Below, one piece after another: positions 1-6,579 of a stretch of 8,254 nt of DNA. The stretch's first letter is position 1; every line of letters begins with the position of its first letter. The DNA comes from JAGTVB01 sp964624765 (GTDB lineage Bacteria > Pseudomonadota > Gammaproteobacteria > HK1), in contig CAZUZO010000142.1 in the NCBI GenBank assembly GCA_964624765.1, positions 1-8,254 on the forward strand, written 5' to 3'. The translations under genes and the position numbers were made by a program. The notes under the pieces were generated by a model. That model was not told the origin of the DNA and made no database searches. It saw only the letters and a program-made list of their open reading frames with translations.

Positions 1-45
1 ATCGGTCCTAGCTGTCGATGCAAAGATGGATGTTCCCCTCTTGGC

Positions 46-133
46 TGAGAGGTTGCCCAAAAAACCTGCTACACCACCCGATAGCGGCGGCGTGGGGCGC
101 CCCCCTCGCCGTGCTCCTTATTACAACCTCCGC
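46..133 (+). repeat. MITE-like family 1, copy A (decayed, internally shortened)
   Basis: This is a degenerate copy of the element seen intact at 5614-5760. The left end reads TGAGAGGTTG followed by CCCAAAAAACCTGCT. The left-half core CCCGATAGCGGCG (77-89) matches the other copies. The right end (about 116-130, ending ACAACCTC) is a worn version of the GGTTTTTTCACAACCTC end. The middle is shorter than, and unlike, that of the full copies. It contains no coding sequence. It lies beyond the ptsP stop and next to a second type of element at 142-290. Confidence 0.6.
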
Positions 134-141
134 GTCCCCCC

Positions 142-290
142 TCAGAAGCTGTTTTAAAAATGTCACGAGCGCCGCCAGAGCAAGGCGCACGGCAGCGAGA
201 AAGCGGAGTGTACAAAGGAGTACATGAGCATTTCGAGCTGCCGCGCAACGCAGCTCAGGCAAGCGCAGTAATTTTTAAGACAGCGTCTCA
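142..290. repeat. MITE-like element, second family, 149 bp with 20-bp inverted ends
   Basis: The ends 142-161 (TCAGAAGCTGTTTTAAAAAT) and 271-290 are inverted repeats matching at 17 of 20 positions. Inside are nested palindromes: GCGCC (169-173) with GGCGC (184-188), CGGCAGC (190-196) with GCTGCCG (237-243), and TGTAC (209-213) with GTACA (220-224). Small size, terminal inverted repeats, internal symmetry and no plausible protein are what a miniature non-autonomous transposable element looks like. The outermost TSAGA resembles the outer end of family 1 although the interiors are unrelated. It begins 17 bp after the ptsP stop, so it would be the first thing transcribed past that gene and could fold in the mRNA tail. 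I see no convincing target duplication. Confidence 0.65.
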
Positions 291-306
291 CAGAGCACAA
301 GCCTCG

Positions 307-2577
307 CTACTTACCGGGACGAATGAGTGCGCCGAGGCCATGCTTCTCCAAGGCTTCATTGAGTAGGCTACGAATGGGCTCTGGTTTATCATAGGTCAAC
401 GCGCGAGCTAAAAGCTCCTGAGCGGTCTTCTTGGAAACAGTCCTTAGCACGCGTTTGAGTCGCGGCAGGTCACTCAAGCTAGCGCTCAGGCTATTGACCC
501 CCATCCCCAGCAACAAGACGGCAACGGCCGGATCGCCCGCCATCTCCCCGCATACACCCACCGACTTGCCAGCCTCTTGTCCCGCCTCAATGACATATAT
601 TAGGGATCGCAACACCGCCGGATGCAACGGTTCCAGAATTTTGGCCACTCTTGGGTTATTACGATCGGCCGCCAACAGGTACTGCATGAGATCATTGGTA
701 CCGATCGAGAGAAAATCAGCCCGCCGTGCGAGATCGGACGCTTGAAATACGGCAGAGGGAACTTCGATCATCACCCCGAGCGGGGGCCTCGTTACCGGGA
801 CACCCTCTTCCACCAGCTCATAGTAAGCGCGGTCCAGCAATTCGATGGCGTCCTCAACTTCGCTCACGCCGCTCACCATCGGCAACAGTAAGCTGAGATT
901 ACCCAGACCCACCGCGGAACGCAGAGCGGCACGGAATTGTGTCACAAAGATCTCCGGATGGTCCAGAGTCATGCGGATCCCGCGCCAGCCGAGAAAAGGA
1001 TTATCCTCCACCACCGAAAAATAGGGCAGGTTCTTGTCCCCACCGGCATCTAACGTGCGTAGCACCACTGGCCGAGGAGCGAAGGCTTTCAGCACTTGAC
1101 GATATATCCCCTGCTGCTCCTCTTCGCTGGGAAAACCTCCCCGTAGCATGAAAGGCAACTCCGTGCGATAAAGTCCAACCCCTTCCGCACCGCCATCGAG
1201 GGAAAGGGCGCTCCCAGCAAGCAGTCCAATGTTGGTATAAAGAGGAATGAGCACACCATCCGGTGTCTCGGCCGGTAAGTTGCGCAGTGCTTTAAGTTCC
1301 TCTTGGAGTTCGCGCTCCTCACGGGCAAACTTTGCAAACTCGCGTCGCACGGAAGCGTTGGGTTGTATGTAGATCCGACCGCGATAGCCATCCAGCACCA
1401 ACTCCTGCCCATCAAGCCGCGTAACCGGCAGATCCGCAACACCCATGACAGCCGGGCAGCCCAAGGCGTGGGCTAACACAGCCACATGGGATAAGGCAGA
1501 ACCCCGTGCTGAAACCACGCCGGCTAATCGATCCGGAGGAACTTCGACCAAATCCATGGCACTCAGTTCCTCACCCACAAGAATAGTATTGGGTGCATAA
1601 TCGAGGGCTGAGCGATGAGTCTCGCTGAGGTGAACCAGAATCCGCGCACCGAGATCGCGTATATCGTTGGCGCGTTCTCTAAAATAGGCATCCTGCATAG
1701 ACTCGAAGCGACGGGCATGTTCATTAATCGTCTCGCGTAGCGCTCCGGGTGCCCAGTTGCCCGCTTGAATCCGAGCCACTGTATCCTCAATCAAGCCTGG
1801 GCTGGTCATCATCAAGGTGTAGGCATCGAACAGCACCCTATCTTCGGCCGACATCACACCCTCGAGCCTCGCGCCGAGCTGTTTGACTTCTGCCGCAGCA
1901 CGCTCCACCGCAACACGCAATGCCGCCTCCTCATTGTCGCGGTCCTTCGGTACCCGATCCGGCACCGCGTTCAGATCCAGGGGCGGATAAACGACAATAG
2001 CGATCCCGGTCGCCACACCCGGCGCCGCAGGAAGCCCATCGAGATGGTGGTCATTCCAGGCTGAGGCTTGTCCCAACCGGCGCACTAAGCCACTCGCCTT
2101 GGCTAAAGCGATCACGCCGGCGAGCTGAGCTGCGAGAGTCACCAAGAACGCAACATGCTCCTCGCGAAACCGGCGTGCACAACGCTGCTGGGCGACCAAC
2201 ACTCCAAGCACCTTGCGCCGATGAATGACGGGAACACCGAGAAAGGCATGATAGGAATCCTCGCCGGCATCCGGCACGAAACGAAACCGCGGATGAGCCG
2301 GTGCATTCGCCAGATTGAGGGTCTCTGCCCGATCCGCCACCAGACCCACCAAGCCCTCTCCATAGCCGAGCCACACTCGCCCCACCGCATCGGCACGAAG
2401 ACCTTCCGTCGCCATCAATACGTGTCGGCGCGAAGCGTCGTCGCTCAAGTAAACCGAACAGACATCGGTGGCCATGACCTCACGGGTACGGCGCACTATG
2501 AGCCACACGGCCTCCTCCAGATTAGGGGCAGCATTGACATCTTGTACGATGTGCCCCAAGGAATTCAGGATTGACAT
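307..2577 (-). CDS. ptsP: Phosphoenolpyruvate-protein phosphotransferase PtsP (EI-Ntr)
   Basis: This is the first enzyme of the nitrogen phosphotransferase relay. It is a cytoplasmic protein that takes phosphate from PEP onto a histidine and passes it to NPr, then EIIA-Ntr. The 756-residue product is close to the usual PtsP length (about 750). An N-terminal GAF sensor domain (about residues 10-160, with CSVYLSDD and GEGLVGLV) precedes a full enzyme I. Visible enzyme I signatures are SALSHVAVLAHALGCPAVMG with phospho-acceptor His364, GVGLYRTELPFM with a PEP-binding Arg near 471, LRTLDAGGDK, FLSIGTNDLMQYLLA, and VGVCGEMAGDP with catalytic Cys676. I chose the ATG at 2577 because MSILNSLGHIVQDV aligns with known PtsP starts. 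An in-frame ATG at 2685 would add 36 residues of unlikely, Arg-rich sequence. No strong ribosome site precedes 2577. The usual neighbour rppH is absent here, and no NPr or EIIA-Ntr gene is in the window. The stop is TAG. Confidence 0.95.
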   Translation of the reverse strand: MSILNSLGHIVQDVNAAPNLEEAVWLIVRRTREVMATDVCSVYLSDDASRRHVLMATEGLRADAVGRVWLGYGEGLVGLVADRAETLNLANAPAHPRFRFVPDAGEDSYHAFLGVPVIHRRKVLGVLVAQQRCARRFREEHVAFLVTLAAQLAGVIALAKASGLVRRLGQASAWNDHHLDGLPAAPGVATGIAIVVYPPLDLNAVPDRVPKDRDNEEAALRVAVERAAAEVKQLGARLEGVMSAEDRVLFDAYTLMMTSPGLIEDTVARIQAGNWAPGALRETINEHARRFESMQDAYFRERANDIRDLGARILVHLSETHRSALDYAPNTILVGEELSAMDLVEVPPDRLAGVVSARGSALSHVAVLAHALGCPAVMGVADLPVTRLDGQELVLDGYRGRIYIQPNASVRREFAKFAREERELQEELKALRNLPAETPDGVLIPLYTNIGLLAGSALSLDGGAEGVGLYRTELPFMLRGGFPSEEEQQGIYRQVLKAFAPRPVVLRTLDAGGDKNLPYFSVVEDNPFLGWRGIRMTLDHPEIFVTQFRAALRSAVGLGNLSLLLPMVSGVSEVEDAIELLDRAYYELVEEGVPVTRPPLGVMIEVPSAVFQASDLARRADFLSIGTNDLMQYLLAADRNNPRVAKILEPLHPAVLRSLIYVIEAGQEAGKSVGVCGEMAGDPAVAVLLLGMGVNSLSASLSDLPRLKRVLRTVSKKTAQELLARALTYDKPEPIRSLLNEALEKHGLGALIRPGK

Positions 2578-2854
2578 CGCGGCTCTATAGCTTTCGGGGG
2601 TAACAAGAGGAAGGGCGCCCCTCTGGGACCGTTGGCGGGTACGGAATGCGAATACCGAGCCCGGTTGGATGCGCGTCCGGCCCAAGAAGAGTGGCAGCGG
2701 GGAGGCCTGGCAACGTCGAGCCTAAGACAAGCACGGGCGGGTCGCGTGCTTTCCATGTCATCGATCAAACACTCGCTTCCTGTAGCCGGACCCGCGAAAC
2801 CGAGGAACGGGTTCTAGCGAGCCAATATGGGCGTTGGTCATCGTTTGCTCTTGG

Positions 2855-2957
2855 GGCAGCCGACCCCGTGGTGCACGGGACGCCGTGAACACATCCCTGT
2901 CCGCTTGGGCCAGCATCCTTGCCCGCACACACCCTTGCTAACAAGGGGTCGGCCGCC
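2855..2957 (-). ncRNA. Candidate structured RNA or repeat element
   Basis: Segments 2855-2867 and 2945-2957 form a 13-bp stem that closes a 77-nt interior. Read as minus-strand RNA all 13 positions pair, with one U-G wobble. As plus-strand RNA that position is an A-C mismatch. Inside, 2871-2879 and 2922-2930 give a second stem of nine pairs, again with two G-U wobbles only in the minus-strand reading. The 42-nt apical part carries the string CAGGGATGTGTTCACGGCGT. All of this is read directly from the sequence. That it is transcribed is inference. No U-tract follows on the minus strand, so it is not a classical terminator. It may instead be a dispersed palindromic repeat. It lies 277 bp upstream of ptsP on the same strand. 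Confidence 0.35.
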
Positions 2958-3107
2958 GAAGACTTGGACGCCAATAAGCGAACGGGCAAAGGGCCGATCT
3001 TGCCTTTCCCTTGGCAAAGGAGCTGCATTACTCACTATGGCGTCATATTTCTAGCTCGAATCCCGTACATGCCACGTCGGTGTGATGAAGAGAATTCTGG
3101 GTTACAC

Positions 3108-3160
3108 TGCGGGGTCGTGACCAACTTGGGAGTCCGATGAGACCCCGCACTCGCGCGAGG
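3108..3160 (+). promoter_or_regulatory. Hairpin leader with partly masked ribosome site
   Basis: A 9-bp perfect stem TGCGGGGTC (3108-3116) / GACCCCGCA (3141-3149), with a 24-nt loop, ends 16 bp before the ATG at 3166. It is followed at once by the palindrome CTCGCGCGAG (3150-3159). The Shine-Dalgarno GAGG (3157-3160, 5 nt before the ATG) shares its first three bases with that palindrome, so a folded mRNA would hide part of it. A weak -10-like TACACT lies at 3103-3108, but no good -35 accompanies it. Translational control by this leader is inference. Confidence 0.4.
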
Positions 3161-3165
3161 GTGAA

Positions 3166-3858
3166 ATGAGAAATCCAGACTTTGCCCGTACTGACCTTGG
3201 CTACCTGGAGAACCGGGATCTTCAGTTTATCATCGAGCACTTCCCTCTGCCTGGAAGGAGCTACGAAGAGATTGCGCGCCTCGTTCACACGCTTCCTACC
3301 ACGCTCGAATCACTGCTTCGCAGTGACTACCTATTTCGCAAGGTCTGTGGAGAAACCAAACTGCTGCTCGATATTTCGCCATTCCTGCTCTTCAGCGTCC
3401 TGTTGCGCCGCAACCTTCGGGATCACCGCACCCAACCGGACCGCAAGATCGTCAACTACATCGCTAATCTGTTGAGCCTCTTCATAAGGACAGACCGGCT
3501 GTTTCGCGTCCAGGCGCACGACCCCATGGCCCATGAGTATCTGATCGACCTGATCAGCGAGGGTGAGGCTGCCGATTCACGCCGTCGTTTTCTCATCCAC
3601 TCCCATATCGGTAACTACACCCTGTTCATCAGCGGCTTGTTCCCCTCTTGGATCGAGTACCGTCATCGCTACAAGCGTCGACCAATCGATAGACAGTTCT
3701 ATGTCGACATGGGACGCACTTACTTTCAGCGCGCCGCAACCCACCCAATGGCACGCGAGCTTGCACTCGACGACGTTTTTCGCCGATTAGCGCTCCTATT
3801 CGAGGCCTACCAAGGAACACTTAACGAAATTTCGCGCTCTTATCTCAAGCTCTGTTAA
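3166..3858 (+). CDS. Uncharacterised 230-residue protein
   Basis: I do not recognise this family. The start ATG has a GAGG ribosome site 5 nt upstream, and the frame is long, uninterrupted and ends in TAA. The product has no signal peptide and no convincing membrane span. It is rich in Arg, Leu and aromatic residues and looks mostly helical. Distinct segments are LLDISPFLLFSVLLRRNL (67-84), RKIVNYIANLLSLFIRTDRL (93-112) and RRFLIHSHIGNYTLFISGLF (140-159). The last is followed by a basic tract YRHRYKRRP (165-173) and a helical C-terminus, LALLFEAYQGTLNEISRSYL (208-227). The HSHIGNYTLF segment looks the most family-like, but I see no known catalytic or cofactor motif. It is divergent from ptsP and convergent with the FAD gene, so probably monocistronic. 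It is coded in the same style as its neighbours, which suggests a resident gene. Confidence 0.8.
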   Translation: MRNPDFARTDLGYLENRDLQFIIEHFPLPGRSYEEIARLVHTLPTTLESLLRSDYLFRKVCGETKLLLDISPFLLFSVLLRRNLRDHRTQPDRKIVNYIANLLSLFIRTDRLFRVQAHDPMAHEYLIDLISEGEAADSRRRFLIHSHIGNYTLFISGLFPSWIEYRHRYKRRPIDRQFYVDMGRTYFQRAATHPMARELALDDVFRRLALLFEAYQGTLNEISRSYLKLC

Positions 3859-3978
3859 CGCGAGCCTCGCGAACCGCCCGCGCCGCGCCCGAGCGCTCGA
3901 TTCAAGCTGTCGGACCTTGGGCTACAAGGCAACACATCCTGCTGGCTAACCCATTGAGTTCAAATGAATACACCCGTC

Positions 3979-4003
3979 ATTCCGGCGAGAAGGAAGCCGG
4001 AAT
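3979..4003. repeat. Dispersed-repeat-like palindrome ATTCCGGC...GCCGGAAT
   Basis: An 8-bp perfect inverted repeat ATTCCGGC (3979-3986) / GCCGGAAT (3996-4003) encloses a 9-nt loop, inside the longer string CGTCATTCCGGC...GCCGGAATC. Strings of the form CGTCATTCC(C/G)GC...GGAATC are a familiar class of short dispersed palindromes between proteobacterial genes. Only one copy is in this window, so its repetitive nature is inferred from that resemblance. Confidence 0.45.
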
Positions 4004-4042
4004 CGAGTCACCAAGGATGGTTACGGTCGAGCAGTCAATATG

Positions 4043-4070
4043 TTGACAGATCTTGACGACTCTCTATCCT
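4043..4070 (+). promoter_or_regulatory. Sigma-70-like promoter candidate facing the 3' end of the FAD gene
   Basis: A perfect -35 TTGACA (4043-4048) is spaced 16 bp from a -10-like TATCCT (4065-4070). Transcription would run rightward through the shortened family-1 element and then antisense into the convergent FAD gene. There is no open frame of note just downstream. This rests on sequence match alone. Confidence 0.3.
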
Positions 4071-4120
4071 AGACATGATGACCGACAGCGTGGTGAGAAC
4101 AAATTTAGCGTGCCTTGGAC

Positions 4121-4185
4121 TCGGAGTTTGTGAAAAAACCTGCTGCGCTAACCGATAGCGGCGACGGTTCTTGCACAACCTCTCA
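4121..4185 (+). repeat. MITE-like family 1, copy D (65 bp, internal deletion)
   Basis: The left end TCGGAGTTTGTGAAAAAACC (4121-4140) and the first 36 bases of the core (4128-4163) match the full copy at 5621-5656 with one change. The sequence then jumps straight to the right end ACGGTTCTTGCACAACCTCTCA. The result equals the 147-bp form minus 82 internal bases. The inner mini-hairpin CGCTA-ACCGA-TAGCG is kept, so the RNA would still fold. The last three bases (TCA, 4183-4185) are the TGA stop of the minus-strand FAD gene. Confidence 0.75.
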
Positions 4186-5601
4186 CTCCCCAAGTACACA
4201 CTTGCTGTATAGATTGCCGAAACCGCCCAGGGGATCGTACTTGGCTTTCAGGCGCTCATAAGCGGCTCCGTTATAGATCTGCCAGAACTCATCCGGGTCG
4301 TAGTAGCTCGCCGAGTAAAGTGACTTGATGCCGCCTAGCTCTTTGACCTTGGTCTCCACCTTTCGATTGTGGAAACCCTCGGGCAAAGGATCCTTACTCC
4401 TGACTAAATCCCAGAAGCCAAAGTTGATGTAGATCTGGCTCGCATCCATCGGGTACAGATGAAACGACGCGGCGTCGTGGCGGGCACGGATGGGGCAGAT
4501 CCAAATAGGCAGAATGCCTATCTCGCGAGAAAAAAATCTCAGAAACTCCGCTGCATTACTCAAAGGGATGTCCACATCCTGGATAACCGACTCGCTATGG
4601 ATGCCAAATAATTTTTGTAGACGCCTTGTCACCTGCCAGCGACTATTCCAGCGCATAATCTTGGTATAGGTAACCGAATTAAGACGTGACCTACCGAAAA
4701 TCCGGCGAACCAGAGGATGGTGGGCGAAAAGGTTCTTGGAACACCAGAACCAGTCCGTATCCCAGCGCCAAATATAATCGTATGTCGTCAGATAATCCGT
4801 CCCCTTGCTGCGTATGGAGCGATAATAGATGTGCTCAAACGTATAATCGCTGGTAAATGGCACCTGGTCGACAAATCGGCCGATAGTCAGATACAGCTCG
4901 TTGGGGGCAAATACCACACCGTCGATAAAGTCAGCATCCTCTGCACAGCGCGCCTCCAACTCCCGGAACAAAAGTTCAGGCTGAGTGTAGCGGATATGTT
5001 CGAGCGCTACGTAGGGTTTGCAGGCAACGGTTGCCACTTTTAACCTCAGGGCGTAGCCGAGGGTTCCGTAGGAGTTCGCAAAACCATAGAAAAGATCCGC
5101 ATATTCGTTATCCGGGCGACACAGTAGAACACGCCCATCCCCCACCAGGATCTCCATCTCCTGTACGGTCTGATGGACAAGGCCATACTTGAAGCTAGAG
5201 GACTCGACACCGACACCCGAGACCGCACCGCCGACGGTAATGGATTTGAGCTCAGGGACCACACGAGGCATGACGCCGTGGCGAAGAGTGACGTCCACCA
5301 GCTGAGCGTAGCTTGTCATGCCTTCGACATCCACCCAACCTGCGTCGCTATCGACTGCCAAAACGCCCTTGAAATCCGCAACTCGAAGGGGACGCTTGCG
5401 AACCCCCTTTTTTCGATCACGGAACAGGTTTGAGGTGGCTTTCTCTAGCCCTACCGGAACGCCGCTGTCGCTGTCAGCGGAGAATCCACGCACAAGGTGT
5501 CGTTTTTTCTCCTCGTAGGTATTCTTAACCGCTGATCGGCGCGCAGCGCGCATCAAGCTTTGGCCAGTGTTTCGCTCCACGATTGATCCCACCTCTAACA
5601 T
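4183..5601 (-). CDS. FAD-binding oxidoreductase of the DHCR24/BfaA type
   Basis: This is a flavoprotein with an N-terminal FAD_binding_4 (PCMH-type) domain, of the group that includes sterol delta-24 reductase and the mycobacterial BfaA-type reductases acting on methylated fatty acyl chains. Supporting segments in the 472-residue product are KATSNLFRDR (54-63), VVPELKSITVGGAVSGVGVE (114-133, the FAD pyrophosphate loop region), KYGLVHQTVQEMEILVGDG (138-156) and FANSYGTLGYALRLKV (174-189). The C-terminal half has the aromatic-rich substrate domain and ends DPLGGFGNLYSKCV. I see no signal peptide. The usual partner methyltransferase is not adjacent, so the substrate is unknown. The start is uncertain: the ATG at 5601 lacks a good ribosome site, and a promoter-like -10 overlaps it, so Met17 (5553) is an alternative. 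The stop TGA lies in element copy D, and copy B begins 12 bp upstream of the first ATG. Confidence 0.85.
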   Translation of the reverse strand: MLEVGSIVERNTGQSLMRAARRSAVKNTYEEKKRHLVRGFSADSDSGVPVGLEKATSNLFRDRKKGVRKRPLRVADFKGVLAVDSDAGWVDVEGMTSYAQLVDVTLRHGVMPRVVPELKSITVGGAVSGVGVESSSFKYGLVHQTVQEMEILVGDGRVLLCRPDNEYADLFYGFANSYGTLGYALRLKVATVACKPYVALEHIRYTQPELLFRELEARCAEDADFIDGVVFAPNELYLTIGRFVDQVPFTSDYTFEHIYYRSIRSKGTDYLTTYDYIWRWDTDWFWCSKNLFAHHPLVRRIFGRSRLNSVTYTKIMRWNSRWQVTRRLQKLFGIHSESVIQDVDIPLSNAAEFLRFFSREIGILPIWICPIRARHDAASFHLYPMDASQIYINFGFWDLVRSKDPLPEGFHNRKVETKVKELGGIKSLYSASYYDPDEFWQIYNGAAYERLKAKYDPLGGFGNLYSKCVLGE

Positions 5602-5627
5602 TAAAGCAACGCCCCAGAACTTGTGAA
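5600..5627 (-). promoter_or_regulatory. Possible promoter whose -35 is supplied by the repeat element end
   Basis: On the minus strand TTCACA (5627-5622), part of the terminal repeat of copy B, is spaced 16 bp from TTTAAT (5605-5600). Each box is 5/6 to the sigma-70 consensus. The -10 overlaps the first ATG (5601-5599) of the FAD gene. If used, the transcript would start inside the annotated N-terminus, and translation would need a later codon such as the ATG at 5553. Confidence 0.3.
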
Positions 5628-5760
5628 AAAACCTGCTGCGCTACCCGATAGCGGCGTTGGGCGGTGCTCGCTCCTCGCCTATCTATCTGATATGTCGCTC
5701 GGCTTCGCTCCGTACGCCTGGCTCTCGGGCTGCTCGCTACGGTTTTTTCACAACCTCTCA
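5614..5760 (+). repeat. MITE-like family 1, copy B (full length, 147 bp)
   Basis: The ends 5614-5633 and 5741-5760 are inverted repeats matching at 16 of 20 positions, with a perfect inner 13 bp (TTGTGAAAAAACC / GGTTTTTTCACAA). The core 5621-5753 is 133 bp, the same as in copy C, with 7 differences by eye. Near the left end is a mini-hairpin CGCTA-CCCGA-TAGCG. It has no coding capacity of its own and no transposase, which fits a non-autonomous element. It lies in the divergent promoter region between the FAD gene (start 12 bp away) and marC (177 bp away). Confidence 0.85.
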
Positions 5761-5937
5761 GCTGCATCAGACACCTTGCGATCATCCACCTCGCTCTGAA
5801 CTTGGCATATCTACCCAACGTGCTCCGGCGTCGAGCGCTTTGCCACCCATCGGTACTGAGCGATACTTACACCCCCAATGGGGCACCCCAGCCTTCTCCC
5901 ATCCGAAGCGCGCACCGAAGAAAAGGATCTCAGTCAC
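5761..5937 (+). promoter_or_regulatory. marC upstream region with ribosome site
   Basis: This is the stretch between the right end of copy B and the marC start. It includes AAGGA (5923-5927), 10 nt before the ATG at 5938. I found no convincing -35/-10 pair. In-frame codons upstream back to 5878 are open, but they encode a polar, non-family leader. Confidence 0.35.
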
Positions 5938-6579
5938 ATGCTCGATGAGTGGATACACACATTTGTAGTCTTGTTTGTCGTGATCGATCCAATCGGCTTG
6001 GCACCCATCTTTGCCGCACTGACACCGGGAGATAATTCCAGCTACCGTAAGCATATGGCTCTCAAGGGTGCGGGAATCGCCGCTCTCATTCTATTCGGCG
6101 TCATGTTGGTGGGCGATCTTGTCCTCGGCTGGCTCGGCATCGGGTTGCCGGCGTTTCGAATTGCAGGCGGGGTGCTGCTCTTTCTGCTTGCCATCGACAT
6201 GGTGTTTGCACGCCGTTCGGGGCTCCAGGGTACCACCGCCTTGGAGCAACAAGAAGCAGAACGCAGCGCGGATATCTCCGTGTTTCCCTTGGCGTTTCCG
6301 CTTATTGCCGGCCCCGGGGCCATCACCACGACTCTTCTGATGACCGCGGGGGACGCGGACTGGATGATGGTCTATATCAGGTTGTTCGTGGTGTTGCTGG
6401 CGGTGTTGCTACTCACCCTGGCATCGTTACTGTTGGCATCGCACATCGCCAGACTGCTTGGCGAAACCGGCACCAACGTCATCTCGAGGCTTTTGGGACT
6501 CGTGCTCGCGGCATTGGCAGCACAATTCGTACTCGACGGCCTGCAAGCGAGTTTCGCTTTGCTACGCTCTGCCCCATGA
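5938..6579 (+). CDS. MarC-family integral membrane protein
   Basis: This is a 213-residue inner-membrane protein of the MarC/YchE/YhgN family (six membrane spans, UPF0056). The family's transport role is poorly defined, and the old link to multiple antibiotic resistance is not well supported. Hydrophobic spans are visible at about 7-29, 43-66, 70-90, 117-136, 145-168 and 181-203. Family signatures are FVVIDPIGLAPIF (13-25) with the conserved DPxG, and FPLAFPLIAGPGAIT (116-130). A C-terminal VISRLLGLVLAALAAQFVLD is also typical. I chose the ATG at 5938, which matches the family's MLDEW..TF start and has AAGGA upstream. A start at 5878 would add 20 polar residues. The length is normal (E. coli MarC is 221). 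The TGA stop is the first three bases of element copy C, so the last residues may have been set by that insertion. No partner gene is adjacent. Confidence 0.92.
   Translation: MLDEWIHTFVVLFVVIDPIGLAPIFAALTPGDNSSYRKHMALKGAGIAALILFGVMLVGDLVLGWLGIGLPAFRIAGGVLLFLLAIDMVFARRSGLQGTTALEQQEAERSADISVFPLAFPLIAGPGAITTTLLMTAGDADWMMVYIRLFVVLLAVLLLTLASLLLASHIARLLGETGTNVISRLLGLVLAALAAQFVLDGLQASFALLRSAP

Larger units (their letters stand above)
2578..3165. other. Divergent intergenic region between ptsP and the 230-aa gene
   Basis: There is no convincing gene in these 588 bases. Short open frames exist on both strands, but none has a good start signal or recognisable sequence. The region must hold the ptsP promoter (minus) and the promoter of the gene at 3166 (plus). 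I could not pick a clear -35/-10 pair for ptsP. It also contains the structured element at 2855-2957, a short hairpin TTGCC/GGCAA (3000-3017) and the hairpin leader at 3108-3159. Confidence 0.6.
3859..4182. other. Convergent intergenic region rich in hairpins
   Basis: There is no gene in these 324 bases. Directly after the TAA of the 230-aa gene is a tight hairpin CGCGA-GCC-TCGCG (3859-3871), and the palindrome CGAGCGCTCG follows at 3890-3899. Neither is followed by a T-run, so they are weak candidates for ending that transcript. Further on are the ATTCCGGC palindrome (3979-4003), a small GTCAA/TTGAC hairpin (4034-4047), a promoter-like pair (4043-4070) and the start of a shortened family-1 element. 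Confidence 0.6.

Noticed and set aside
2578..2685. N-terminal extension of PtsP by 36 residues
   Set aside because: The extension is Arg-rich and unlike PtsP. The family start matches the ATG at 2577.
3045..3075. tRNA T-arm look-alike (CTCGAATCCCGTA)
   Set aside because: No stem flanks the loop-like bases, and no acceptor, D or anticodon arms are found nearby.
5657..5968. Open frame beginning MGGARSSPIYLICRSA, echoed on the minus strand at 6680-6372
   Set aside because: Both arise from the same stretch of element copies B and C running by chance into neighbouring sequence. They are repeat DNA read as protein, not duplicated genes.
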